Shown here: positions 6,924-14,935 of the stretch, piece by piece
Position numbering within the stretch: the stretch's first letter is position 1
How the letters are laid out: each line of letters starts with the position of its first letter
Assembly: GCA_036503775.1 (NCBI GenBank)
Contig: DASXWH010000011.1
Coordinates: 1 to 23,738, forward strand
Source: Ohtaekwangia sp036503775
GTDB lineage: Bacteria > Bacteroidota > Bacteroidia > Cytophagales > Cyclobacteriaceae
DNA: 23,738 nt
Reading direction: 5' to 3'
Notes under the pieces: generated by a model
The model's input: only the letters and a program-made list of their open reading frames with translations
Databases searched by the model: none
What the model was told of the DNA's origin: nothing
Made by a program: the position numbers and the translations under genes

Positions 6924-6965
6924 ATTGAACATTGATAATTGAACATGGTTAATTGATAATTGAAA
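6924..6965 (+). repeat. Tandem heptamer array (ATTGNNN) abutting a start codon
   Basis: Six consecutive units: ATTGAAC 6924, ATTGATA 6931, ATTGAAC 6938, ATGGTTA 6945, ATTGATA 6952, ATTGAAA 6959-6965, followed directly by the ATG at 6966. TTAATTGATAATTG at 6949-6962 is identical to 268-281, and in both places it ends exactly 3 nt before the gene's ATG. Confidence 0.85.
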
Positions 6966-8081
6966 ATGGCGTTTAGTTTTTTTAAGAAATCAGAGAAGAA
7001 AGAAGAAGTTCACAGCGGGCCGCATTACTACGACCTGAAGGTTAAGAATATCATCCCGGAAACAAAGGATGCTATCGTCATTGTCTTTGAACAGCCTGCG
7101 AAAACCATTTCCTATAAATCCGGGCAATTTCTTACCCTTATTGCTCCGGTGCAGGGTAAAGAAGTAAGAAGAGCATATTCGCTGTGCTCGTCACCGTTCA
7201 CAGATTCGGATCTGGCGGTTACAGTGAAACGCGTTGACCAGGGCCTGATGTCAAACTGGTTGCCTGATAATCTTAAAGTTGGTCAGCTGCTGAAGGTAAT
7301 GGAGCCGATGGGGCAGTTCACTACGGAATTCAAATCCACGAACAAGCGTCACCTTATCATGTTTGCCGGTGGTTCCGGGATAACACCCATGATGTCCATC
7401 ATCAAAAGTACGCTGACACAGGAACCGGAGAGTATGGTTTCACTCATCTACTGCAATCGTGATATTGACAGCGTCATCTTCAAGGATGAACTCAGCAAAC
7501 TGGAGGCTACCTATGAAGGACGGCTTCATGTCATTCATATTTTAGATAATGCACCGATGAACTGGCAGGGCTATTCCGGATTGCTGAACCGGGAGATGCT
7601 GGTCAAATTATTTGAACGTATTCCCGACTGGAAAATAGAAAAGACAACTTACCTGATGTGTGGCCCGGAGGGGATGATGAAAAATGTTGAAGGACTTTTA
7701 GCAGACCATCAGATCCCGAAAGAAAAAATATTCAAGGAAAGTTTTGTTCAGGGCATACTGGATAAAAAAGAAGAGAAGAAGGAAGCTGCTGCTGCAGGTG
7801 AAAGTAAGGCGCGTGAAGTGACGATCCGGTATGACGGACAGGAATTTAAGATCAGGGTCGAACCCCACATGACCATTCTTCAAACAGCACTCGATCAGGG
7901 AATTGATCTTCCATACTCCTGCCAAAGTGGTTTATGTACTGCGTGCCGGGGCAAAGCCTTATCCGGTCAGGTGAAACTGGATGAGGAAGAAGGATTATCA
8001 CAATCAGAACGTGCCGAAGGATATGTGCTTACCTGTGTTGGCCATCCGGTTACGGATGATGTGGTAATTGAAATCGGTTAG
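6966..8081 (+). CDS. Ferredoxin-NAD(P)H reductase fused to a C-terminal 2Fe-2S ferredoxin domain
   Basis: 371 residues, cytoplasmic. Order: FAD-binding barrel (about 20-125, with RAYS at 69-72), NAD(P)-binding domain (about 128-245, GGSGITP 135-141 and CGPEGMM 232-238), a Lys/Glu/Ala linker (266-283), and a plant-type 2Fe-2S domain (about 285-371) with ligands C319, C324, C327 and C357. This layout is shared by PaaE and related hydroxylase reductases, which pass electrons from NAD(P)H to a diiron or other oxygenase. No phenylacetate genes are near; the sterol-desaturase-family hydroxylase at 13537-14781 is a conceivable partner, but that is speculation. I chose ATG 6966 over the in-frame TTG 6960, which lies in the heptamer array. 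Its stop is immediately adjacent to the stop of the convergent lipoprotein gene. Confidence 0.9.
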   Translation: MAFSFFKKSEKKEEVHSGPHYYDLKVKNIIPETKDAIVIVFEQPAKTISYKSGQFLTLIAPVQGKEVRRAYSLCSSPFTDSDLAVTVKRVDQGLMSNWLPDNLKVGQLLKVMEPMGQFTTEFKSTNKRHLIMFAGGSGITPMMSIIKSTLTQEPESMVSLIYCNRDIDSVIFKDELSKLEATYEGRLHVIHILDNAPMNWQGYSGLLNREMLVKLFERIPDWKIEKTTYLMCGPEGMMKNVEGLLADHQIPKEKIFKESFVQGILDKKEEKKEAAAAGESKAREVTIRYDGQEFKIRVEPHMTILQTALDQGIDLPYSCQSGLCTACRGKALSGQVKLDEEEGLSQSERAEGYVLTCVGHPVTDDVVIEIG

Positions 8082-8840
8082 TTATTTTTTTCTTCGGAAG
8101 TCAAATACATAGTCTGTACCTCCAATCGGAATGATTACCCGTGCGAACCGGTAGGTGTATTCCATCGGGATAAATATTTTTCCGCGCACGCGTTCATGGG
8201 AATGAATGGTGACCTCGGGAAATAATTCGTAAGGAATATAATAGCTGTCTTCCTGAGCCTGGGCCGAAGATGCCTTTGCGATCTCTGATGCAGTTATCGC
8301 AGCACTCACCAGCAGATCACGGCTCACCGCCTTTGTCTCATCTGTTTTTGTCCAGGATTCTTTCCGGCTGTCTTCCCCGTCCTTTACGGCATCATACGTG
8401 GCCAGGCCGATACTTAATACAGCCAGGAATATGGCACCACCTGCCCTGGATCGCGCTCTGTCGTCATAGAGTTGTTGTACAGCATGAGGGCTGTAAGCAA
8501 ACTGCCGTTTAAGCGTCAATGCCGAATGCGATGCAGAATAGTTGTAAACATCAATAGTTTCTGACGGTGGCCTGAACGGTTTGGGTGACGCATAATAACT
8601 TATGCGTTGAGGTGCTACCTGCAGATCATGTTGGGTTTGATTAACGACCTCCAGATCAAAGATGTAGTTTCGGTATTGCTTTCCGATGTACTGCAGGGTT
8701 ACCGTGGCATCATCCGTTTCGGCTACCTGCGTCAGTGTATTGCTGCGCGGGTCTTGGTGATCAGAGAGGGGTACTAATGGGCCACACGCTGTTGCAACAG
8801 CAGTAATGACCACAAGGCTGAGTAGGGTTTTCGGTGGCAT
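8082..8840 (-). CDS. Lipoprotein of unknown function
   Basis: 252 residues. The N-terminus PPKTLLSLVVITAVATAC is a lipoprotein signal with the lipidated Cys at position 19. The mature part has a beta-rich N-terminal half (VTLQYIGKQYRNYIFDLEVVNQTQ), a short hydrophobic/alanine-rich central helix (GGAIFLAVLSIGLATYDAV) and a beta-rich C-terminal domain. I recognise no family. It begins 40 nt after the CDF transporter stop and is probably the last gene of the long minus-strand run. No terminator separates it from the convergent gene, since the two stop codons touch at 8081/8082. Confidence 0.75.
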   Translation of the reverse strand: MPPKTLLSLVVITAVATACGPLVPLSDHQDPRSNTLTQVAETDDATVTLQYIGKQYRNYIFDLEVVNQTQHDLQVAPQRISYYASPKPFRPPSETIDVYNYSASHSALTLKRQFAYSPHAVQQLYDDRARSRAGGAIFLAVLSIGLATYDAVKDGEDSRKESWTKTDETKAVSRDLLVSAAITASEIAKASSAQAQEDSYYIPYELFPEVTIHSHERVRGKIFIPMEYTYRFARVIIPIGGTDYVFDFRRKK

Positions 8841-8880
8841 GATACGTTCAGGACAATGATTATGCCACCTTTAGAAACCT

Positions 8881-9876
8881 TCAGGAGGTTATGGTATGCT
8901 TTACATCACCTGAAATGTTCTCTACCGTCCACTCAACCTTTTTTTCAAAAGCATGCTTTCGTACGTTACATTCTCCCTTGCTGCAGATTCTGCAGGAGAA
9001 ATCGAGACAGCCATCGGAGTGAACGAACATCTCCAGGGAGTTTCCGAATTCTTTTTTCACCAGGCTGGAGAGTGCATCGATCTCGCGGTGGGCTTCATGC
9101 ACATTCAGATACCAGGGAACCGTAAGGTGACAATCCAGATGTAAAACACTTCCATATTTTATAATGCGGAGGTTGTGCAGATCGATCCAGTTTTCTCTCC
9201 GGTTTTCATTCAACATCACTACGGTCTTGTTTAACAACTGAGTATCGGCTTCGTCCATGATACCGGCTATGGAAGAACGGATGATCTTATATCCGGTGTA
9301 CAGGATGATCAGGCTGAAAACAATCGCAACGACACTGTCCAGCCAATAAATATTGGTGAAGTAGAGTATGGCCAGTCCCGTAAGAATCCCCAGCGTGGAG
9401 TAGGTATCCGATTGTAAATGCTTTCCGCTGGCAATGAGCGCCATTGAATTGTTCTTCTTTCCGGTACGTACACATATCGATCCCATAACATAGTTTGCAG
9501 CTCCGGCAAAAGCGATCAGCAAAATTCCGATGTCAAGCTGACGTAACGGTTCGGGCGTCAACAGATTTTTGATTGACTCATAAATGATCAGTGAGCCGGC
9601 AATAGAGATCATACTTCCTTCCAGAGCCGCAGAAATAAATTCCACTTTACCGTGACCATAGGGATGATCAGCATCGCGTGGTTTGGCCGCAATGTATAAA
9701 CTGTATAAACCTATGAATCCCGCTACGACATTGACAATGCCTTCAAGGGCATCGGTTAGAATAGCAACGGAGTGGGTCAGAAAATAAGCACCAAGCTTGA
9801 TCAGCAGAAGAACAACCGAAATGATGGCAACCCATCGCTGAACGCTGATATTTTTTGTGGCGTTTTCCAAATTCAA
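8881..9876 (-). CDS. Cation diffusion facilitator (CDF) family transporter
   Basis: 331 residues with about six transmembrane helices followed by a cytoplasmic CDF dimerisation domain (about 205-290). The family exports divalent metals (Zn, Fe, Mn, Co) in exchange for protons. Family marks include HPYGHGKVEF (71-80) and the TM5 metal site H153/D157. The matching TM2 site reads E45-GIV-N49 where most members have H/D-xxx-D, so metal choice is uncertain. The C-terminal tail carries four Cys (C290, C295, C298, C303), a probable extra metal site. The start is TTG 9876: a stop lies directly upstream in frame, and no ATG occurs before the first helix. It begins 3 nt after the upstream gene's stop, implying coupled translation. 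Confidence 0.9.
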   Translation of the reverse strand: MNLENATKNISVQRWVAIISVVLLLIKLGAYFLTHSVAILTDALEGIVNVVAGFIGLYSLYIAAKPRDADHPYGHGKVEFISAALEGSMISIAGSLIIYESIKNLLTPEPLRQLDIGILLIAFAGAANYVMGSICVRTGKKNNSMALIASGKHLQSDTYSTLGILTGLAILYFTNIYWLDSVVAIVFSLIILYTGYKIIRSSIAGIMDEADTQLLNKTVVMLNENRRENWIDLHNLRIIKYGSVLHLDCHLTVPWYLNVHEAHREIDALSSLVKKEFGNSLEMFVHSDGCLDFSCRICSKGECNVRKHAFEKKVEWTVENISGDVKHTITS

Positions 9877-9879
9877 AAA

Positions 9880-10134
9880 TTAAGAACTTCTTTTTTGCAA
9901 TAACCTGATCACGGCCGGGATAGCAATAATAACCCAGACTACATTAATGAATGTATTGGCATACGCTGATTTGTAAACCGAATAAACGATCAACAGAATT
10001 CCACCGGTGATATTTAAACTGTAGAAGACGAGAGAGTCTGACTTTATCTTCTGATAGCTGTTCAATCCATAAGCTGCTACCACTTCAATGGAACCGATCC
10101 AACCGAGAATGTCTACCAGTAATTCTATATCCAT
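9880..10134 (-). CDS. Small three-helix membrane protein, CBU_0592-like
   Basis: 84 residues from ATG 10134 (a GTG at 10140 is also in frame). Three hydrophobic segments: VDILGWIGSIEVVAAYGLNS, then SLVFYSLNITGGILLIVYSVY, then NTFINVVWVIIAIPAVIRLL. The pattern of an N-terminal GWIG, a central LNxxGG and a C-terminal NxxWxxIA is that of the CBU_0592-like domain, a small inner-membrane family of unknown function. It lies 34 nt after the helix-hairpin-helix gene and 3 nt before the CDF transporter, so it is embedded in the same transcript; a role linked to the transporter is only a guess. Confidence 0.75.
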   Translation of the reverse strand: MDIELLVDILGWIGSIEVVAAYGLNSYQKIKSDSLVFYSLNITGGILLIVYSVYKSAYANTFINVVWVIIAIPAVIRLLQKRSS

Positions 10135-10168
10135 GTTCACAGCAGAATGTGCTGTAAAGATATTATTT

Positions 10169-12220
10169 TCAGAATTTTATCCGCACTTGAAATTTAATAT
10201 CATCGCGCACATTTCCGGCAATGGTATCAGGGCCTGATCCGATTTCGTCACGGTCAGTAAAACGTACATGAGCATACTTCATCCAGAAGCTGATCTGTTT
10301 ATTCATTTTATACTCCAGCAACAGGTAATTGCGGATACCGGTGCCATAGTAAGCCGGCAGGGAGTATGCCAGCCACACATCGTCTTCGTAAACGTATTGA
10401 CGGTTATCATAATCCTGTGTATCGAACAGGGCGTAACGACCTGTTAGTTCTATTTTCCCGAAGGTATAGCGAAGGTCCTGGAGGATGACCATGCCTTTCG
10501 TGGTGTTTCCTCCTATTGAAAATGTACTGAATTGAAACCGCGTCTTCAGTTGTAATTGCGGGCTGATGCGATACTGGCAGCTGATGAGGTAATTGTTTTT
10601 TGTTCCGGCTGCTGTGCGGTATACCGGATTGATGTCATCAGTTAGGTTTCTTACTTTGTTTTCTTCACGTGCCTGAAGTGTCAGGGTTATGTTCCGTGTC
10701 GGTTGAACATTCAACCGAAGCAACCATTCGTATCCGGAAGAGGGAGCATAGCTTCTGTATTTTAACCAGGGAAATGTAAAGAGGTCGCCATATCCGGATA
10801 AAGATAGTTTTCGGTTGAACGTATATTTCCATCCCCAGTATGTGCCGGTTTCATTTTGTGTTTTGCTTCCTTCGGCAAAAGCATTGGAATAAAAAGTATA
10901 ATAGTCCCTGTCGAAATGCCGGTGAAGTAGTGCTATATCAAATTTCGGTGAAAGATTTCCCAGGACACCGGCTACATACGCATAACCACCATCCAGGCTT
11001 TTACTGGCTTCGGTGAAGAAGGCAGAATTCCGGAATGTGTAATTCAGGTACAGCCCTGCATTCTGATTGTGTTTTCCTTCGAGATAAAAGGTGTTGTAAA
11101 TCGTTTCCGTACGATCGATGGCTTTGCTATAATCAACCTGGTTGAAGATAAGCCCCGCATCAAAGCGGTTCTTTTTGAATTGAAAGACTCCACCGAAATT
11201 CTGTTCAGAAATTTTCTTACGGTCTTCCAATTCTTTTTCATTCCGGTGAAGACCTGTGGTTTGTAATGAGGTTACGTCCGACTCATCATCGGTAAATTCA
11301 AGGCTGGCATCTCTTTTTGCCCGTGAATAGAAACCTGAGAAATAAATGTTCTTCATGATCTCGAGTGTTATGGCTCCGCCTCGCAGTTGCCCCGATTCAT
11401 AGGCAGATGTGTAGGGTAAGAACCCGATGTTGCTCCTGCGTGCTGTAGTAATGGTTTCTCCACCTTTCCCCATTCCGAAGATTCCCCCGAGCATAATTCC
11501 CTGACCAAATTGCGCCTGGTAATCTCCAACGATGACATTCTTCAGCCGGCCTTTGTTCTGAAGCTGTGCATGTACAGAAAAGTAATCAAATGCGAGATAA
11601 TCTTCCTGGGGCTTCCAGGTCATAGCTTCACCCGCATCTTTTTCAGCGGTGAATCCAAAACTATAGTCACCGGGTCTGCTGGATCGAAAACGCAAATAGT
11701 ATTCACCAGGCGACCCCTTGAATTTGTTTTCAGGGCTGATGTCGTTTTTAAATCCTTTCTTCTCCTGAAGGATTTGTTCATACCGCATCACCAGATAGGT
11801 ATCACCCTCGCGGATACGTTTGAAGAGATTTGAATTAATGGTGCTGGCCGGATCGATGACCGTAACAAAGGGTATGATCTTCTGAATGGTGGTGCTGTCG
11901 AATGATGGTATTGCCTGTAATTCATATACGGTCAGAAGTTTTCCGTACTGCGTTCTATACTGCTGGAAATCCATGATCTGTTCCTGTGAGAGAATATGCA
12001 GAAACCGTAATTGTTCATCGGTAGCTTTATTCAGGTCCAGGGGCTCGGAATAAAGCTGCAATAAATTTTCATAGAGGTCCTGGTAATTCAGATCAAGGTC
12101 CTGGAACCCGTACAGGTCATCAGCAATTTTCTGAAGATCAATTTCACTGCGGGGATAATCCTGTGCCGGTAAGGTCAGGCTCACGGAAAGTATCAGGAAC
12201 AGCGAAAGCGTTACTTTCAT
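10169..12220 (-). CDS. Exported helix-hairpin-helix protein with predicted outer-membrane beta-barrel
   Basis: 683 residues. A Sec signal (MKVTLSLFLILSVSLTLPAQ) is followed by about 110 residues with ComEA-type helix-hairpin-helix repeats (PLDLNKATDEQLRFLHILS; YGKLLTVYELQAIPSF). From about residue 130 to the end it is a series of amphipathic beta-strands rich in aromatic residues, ending in FQVRIKF, typical of an outer-membrane barrel. Motifs such as GDYQAQFGQGIMLGG and ARRSNIGFLPYTSAYESGQLRG recur in a Bacteroidota family whose function is not established. The HhH motif binds DNA in ComEA, so a role in DNA handling at the cell surface is possible but unproven; it may be structural here. Its ATG overlaps the upstream PorV-like stop in an ATGA junction. 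Confidence 0.8.
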   Translation of the reverse strand: MKVTLSLFLILSVSLTLPAQDYPRSEIDLQKIADDLYGFQDLDLNYQDLYENLLQLYSEPLDLNKATDEQLRFLHILSQEQIMDFQQYRTQYGKLLTVYELQAIPSFDSTTIQKIIPFVTVIDPASTINSNLFKRIREGDTYLVMRYEQILQEKKGFKNDISPENKFKGSPGEYYLRFRSSRPGDYSFGFTAEKDAGEAMTWKPQEDYLAFDYFSVHAQLQNKGRLKNVIVGDYQAQFGQGIMLGGIFGMGKGGETITTARRSNIGFLPYTSAYESGQLRGGAITLEIMKNIYFSGFYSRAKRDASLEFTDDESDVTSLQTTGLHRNEKELEDRKKISEQNFGGVFQFKKNRFDAGLIFNQVDYSKAIDRTETIYNTFYLEGKHNQNAGLYLNYTFRNSAFFTEASKSLDGGYAYVAGVLGNLSPKFDIALLHRHFDRDYYTFYSNAFAEGSKTQNETGTYWGWKYTFNRKLSLSGYGDLFTFPWLKYRSYAPSSGYEWLLRLNVQPTRNITLTLQAREENKVRNLTDDINPVYRTAAGTKNNYLISCQYRISPQLQLKTRFQFSTFSIGGNTTKGMVILQDLRYTFGKIELTGRYALFDTQDYDNRQYVYEDDVWLAYSLPAYYGTGIRNYLLLEYKMNKQISFWMKYAHVRFTDRDEIGSGPDTIAGNVRDDIKFQVRIKF

Positions 12221-13035
12221 TTTGCTTTCTTCTTGAATTGGTAGGAAACAGATGCCTGATGTTGTGATACAAAATCAGGTCTGTACGTGAAGGCATAATC
12301 AAACCGGAAGGCAGAGGGAGCAAACCCGAATCCGAGAAAGCCAGCCTGAGGTTTTACATTGAATCCGGTTCGTAAGGAAAATTTTTTATGGACGTTGTAT
12401 TCCACACCTGCTTTCCATGTCAGGGCATAATCCAGATCCTTTTCAAGTTCTGTTGTCAGTAACAGTTTTTGTGAAGGTTTAAAACATACTCCGATGTTCA
12501 GCAGGGTTGGCAGGTGGTCACCTTCTTCGGAAAGTTCGGGTTGCAGAACATTGGAGATATGAGCACCCACGGAAAAGTTGGGTGTGAAGCGGGTGATCCC
12601 TCCGAGACTGAAGCTTACAACACCCTTTCTTCCGAAGCCTTCAGCGTTGTATTGTATGTAATTGACTTTTGCTCCAAGGGAGGCTATACCGAATGTATTA
12701 CTGAAACCAGCGGTGATGAGCTGTTCATTATACAGATCATCTCCAAACCGGAATACACCCAGTCCGGCAACACCGAACTGCGTTGGCAACCCAACCAGCG
12801 CGGCCATGCGATTGAAAGATTTAAATCCGGGAAAACTGGAGTACGTAAATGCAGCTGTTGGATTTTCAAGATCGGATAAGCCGCCAATATTATTAAATAT
12901 GGCCCATTCGTCTTTCAGACACGATGAGGCGTAACCCATTCCCTGAGCTCTTGCTCCCATAAGGGTACTTACACTTTGCGCGCTGACGGATGGAATTCCA
13001 TGTATGAAAACACAGAACAGAATAAACTTGTACAC
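12217..13035 (-). CDS. PorV/PorQ-like outer-membrane beta-barrel protein
   Basis: 272 residues. The signal peptide is MYKFILFCVFIHGIPSVSAQ. The mature start TLMGARAQGMGYASSCLKDEWAIFNNIGGLSDL is the hallmark of the PorV/PorQ (UPF0164, FadL-like) group, followed by alternating beta-strands to the end. PorV shuttles type IX secretion substrates in Porphyromonas; many paralogues are unassigned, and no other T9SS gene is visible here. The start is GTG 13035, because no ATG precedes it before an in-frame stop. Its TGA overlaps the ATG of the next gene (12217-12220), so the two barrels are translationally coupled and probably work together. Confidence 0.8.
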   Translation of the reverse strand: MYKFILFCVFIHGIPSVSAQSVSTLMGARAQGMGYASSCLKDEWAIFNNIGGLSDLENPTAAFTYSSFPGFKSFNRMAALVGLPTQFGVAGLGVFRFGDDLYNEQLITAGFSNTFGIASLGAKVNYIQYNAEGFGRKGVVSFSLGGITRFTPNFSVGAHISNVLQPELSEEGDHLPTLLNIGVCFKPSQKLLLTTELEKDLDYALTWKAGVEYNVHKKFSLRTGFNVKPQAGFLGFGFAPSAFRFDYAFTYRPDFVSQHQASVSYQFKKKAK

Positions 13036-13055
13036 AACTGGTAATACTTAAAACA

Positions 13056-13079
13056 TCGGTGACCGAATATACTATCGGT
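13056..13079. promoter_or_regulatory. Candidate operator: three TCGGT/ACCGA half-sites upstream of the PorV-like gene
   Basis: TCGGTGACCGA at 13056-13066 is a perfect 11-nt palindrome with a central G, and a third half-site TCGGT follows at 13075-13079. This gives inverted pairs with 1-nt and 8-nt spacing, 21-44 nt upstream of GTG 13035. The placement suits a regulator-binding site, but no regulator gene is adjacent and chance occurrence is possible. Confidence 0.3.
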
Positions 13080-13130
13080 AGATGATTTTGGAAAAAGTGG
13101 GCGAGGGGTATTTTTCAGGTATGGATAAAA

Positions 13131-13182
13131 AGTCATTAGTCAATGGTCATTTGGAATTCCCATTGACTCATGACCATTGACT
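13131..13182. repeat. Inverted pair of heptamer triplets around a GGAATTCC core
   Basis: Left block AGTCATT 13131, AGTCAAT 13138, GGTCATT 13145; centre TGGAATTCCC 13152-13161; right block ATTGACT 13162, CATGACC 13169, ATTGACT 13176-13182. The arms 13138-13150 and 13170-13182 are a perfect 13-bp inverted repeat (AGTCAATGGTCAT). On the minus strand the hairpin follows the small lipoprotein gene by 6 nt and is itself followed by a short T run (13130-13126), so it may also act as a terminator or mRNA-stabilising hairpin between that gene and the PorV-like gene. Confidence 0.8.
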
Positions 13183-13187
13183 ATGTT

Positions 13188-13559
13188 TTAATCGAGGGAG
13201 ATTTCTTTTGCCAGCCCCATAGCATTGAACCGGATTGAAAGCCGAAGGGGATGGGAAGCCGATGTGGGGCAATTTTCAGAAGGCTGAAGATAGTAGTAGT
13301 AGAACTTCTGATTCCGTTTATAGAGTTCGTTTCTGTCGGGGCTTCCGAGGATTTCAACCACCTGCATTTCATTCAGGCTAAGCAGTTCATTTTTTTGCTC
13401 GCGGATGTTTTCAATAAAGGGTTCGCGCTTTCGGGAACAGCCATTCTTGTCTGCTTTCCAGGATTCGATATCGATGCCTTTTAATTCCGGGAGGGATTTT
13501 CCGCAGGAAGAAATGAGCAGCATCAAAAGGCAGACACTACGCCAACTGTAAACGTTCAT
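13188..13559 (-). CDS. Small lipoprotein, possibly BamE/SmpA-like
   Basis: 123 residues. The signal VCLLMLLISSC has a lipobox with the modified Cys at about residue 19. A Cys-containing linker (DKNGCSRKREPF) leads to LLSLNEMQVVEILGSPDRNELYKRNQKFYYYYLQ, whose order (start of a helix, VxxxLGxPD, then a strand of tyrosines) recalls the SmpA/OmlA (BamE) fold of small outer-membrane lipoproteins. The match is by pattern only. The ATG at 13559 lies inside the end of the hydroxylase gene (23-nt overlap), so it is in the same operon. A hairpin of inverted heptamers follows. Confidence 0.75.
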   Translation of the reverse strand: MNVYSWRSVCLLMLLISSCGKSLPELKGIDIESWKADKNGCSRKREPFIENIREQKNELLSLNEMQVVEILGSPDRNELYKRNQKFYYYYLQPSENCPTSASHPLRLSIRFNAMGLAKEISLD

Positions 13560-14781
13560 GTTTTTGAATAGAATAAAGCCAGAATGCTGAGATAATAAAA
13601 TAACCCAAAGAAATGAGATGCAACCATTCCGGCCATCCGTTCATTACAGTGAAAAAAGATAAGATGAGCGGGTAAACTACAATGCGTATCCATTCCGCCC
13701 ATTTTACCCATGGACGTTGTTCAAAGAGTACTCCGCAATGCACTACAACAAGGCACAGAAGGGTAGCCATAAACAGGTTGGCACCGAAGGTATAATGTGC
13801 AGTGCCATCCGGATTCTTTTGCGTGAAAAGAAACAACGAAGCCCCGACCAGGCAGAGTACAAACTGGAAGAGAACATAGAGGTTCAGCAACATCGGAGCC
13901 GGTGTTTCATATTTTTTATACGTGGCTTTATCCACTTCCGGTGCCGCGCGGTATCCACCCAGGTAATCGGGCAGCCAGCCGGGTTTCATAAAAAAGTATT
14001 TGATCTTATCATTCCAGTTGGGGATACGCTTCAGGTCCTTACCCATTTCAATGTAATGACTCACATTAGCATATACAGGATTCCAGCTGTTGATGGGTTT
14101 GGTGATTCCATATGTAGGTTTTTCTTCCTCCTTTTGAAAAGTGCCAAACATTTTATCCCAGATGATGAGTGACCCCGCATGGTTCTTATCAATGTACTTT
14201 GGATTGCGTCCATGGTGTACCCGATGGTGAGATGGGGTGTTGAAAATGTATTCGAACCATCCCATTTTACCAATGGTTTCCGTATGAATCCAGAACTGGT
14301 ACAGGGTATTCAGTGCGGATATTAATGCAAAATCAAGTGTGTTGAATCCGAGCAGGGCAATCGGCAGATTGAATGCGAAAGTCCAGATTACCTGGAAGGA
14401 ACTCTGACGCAGTGCCACCGAAAGATTATATTCTTCACTCTGGTGATGTACCACATGGCCACCCCAGAACAGGTTCACCTCATGACTCATTCGATGACCC
14501 CAATAGTAGGCGAGGTCAGTGAGCAGGAAAAGCCCGAGCCAGTAGAGCCAGTTTTTTTCCAGGGTGAAAAAGGCAAAATTTTCAAAGAGAAAGTGATAGA
14601 CACCAATGCCCAGGATCGTGAGGAATAACCCTGACAACTGCGAGGTAATTCCACAACTGATGTTGGCGATGGCATCGGGAAACCGGTAAAGGTCTTTATG
14701 AGTAAAGCGCTCAATCAGCAATTCTATTCCGATAAGGATAAAGAAAATCGGTATGGATAATACGATCGGATTGATGTCCAT
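13537..14781 (-). CDS. Sterol desaturase/fatty acid hydroxylase family membrane protein, AGMO-like layout
   Basis: 414 residues. The diiron histidine set of the fatty acid hydroxylase superfamily is complete: HRMSH (96-100), HVVHH (109-113), H166 and HHRVHH (185-190). The superfamily uses two irons and O2 to hydroxylate or desaturate lipids at the membrane face. Hydrophobic helices precede and separate the His boxes. After about residue 290 there are three or four more transmembrane segments, an extension also found in alkylglycerol monooxygenase (AGMO) and its bacterial relatives, so an ether-lipid or long-chain lipid substrate is a fair guess. Such enzymes need an electron or pterin donor, and none is adjacent. 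It heads the minus-strand gene run and overlaps the next lipoprotein gene by 23 nt. Confidence 0.88.
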   Translation of the reverse strand: MDINPIVLSIPIFFILIGIELLIERFTHKDLYRFPDAIANISCGITSQLSGLFLTILGIGVYHFLFENFAFFTLEKNWLYWLGLFLLTDLAYYWGHRMSHEVNLFWGGHVVHHQSEEYNLSVALRQSSFQVIWTFAFNLPIALLGFNTLDFALISALNTLYQFWIHTETIGKMGWFEYIFNTPSHHRVHHGRNPKYIDKNHAGSLIIWDKMFGTFQKEEEKPTYGITKPINSWNPVYANVSHYIEMGKDLKRIPNWNDKIKYFFMKPGWLPDYLGGYRAAPEVDKATYKKYETPAPMLLNLYVLFQFVLCLVGASLFLFTQKNPDGTAHYTFGANLFMATLLCLVVVHCGVLFEQRPWVKWAEWIRIVVYPLILSFFTVMNGWPEWLHLISLGYFIISAFWLYSIQKHERLQLA

Positions 14782-14878
14782 AAAAGTATCTGGTTGTAGG
14801 TCCGAAAGGTCGATAAAAGAACCGTCTCATTCCAAATATGGTATGCGTAGACGAGTATCGGTTAAAATCCCGAACAAT

Positions 14879-14909
14879 AAAAAAAGCGATGACGTTCAGA
14901 TCATCGCTT
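14879..14909 (-). terminator. Intrinsic terminator of the histone-H1-like gene
   Basis: On the minus strand AAGCGATGA (plus 14909-14901), an 8-nt loop, and TCATCGCTT (plus 14892-14884) form a 9-bp stem followed by a run of T (plus 14885-14879). It lies 27 nt past the stop of the lysine-rich protein gene. The rest of the spacer 14782-14935 (5' flank of the hydroxylase gene) shows only a weak -7-like CATATTTG. Confidence 0.88.
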
Positions 14910-14935
14910 CTTCATCCGCTTGTACAGCTTTGAAA

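Noticed and set aside
6966..8081. Naming the reductase fusion paaE
   Set aside because: The domain order fits PaaE, but none of the other phenylacetate genes is nearby and the same layout serves many oxygenases.
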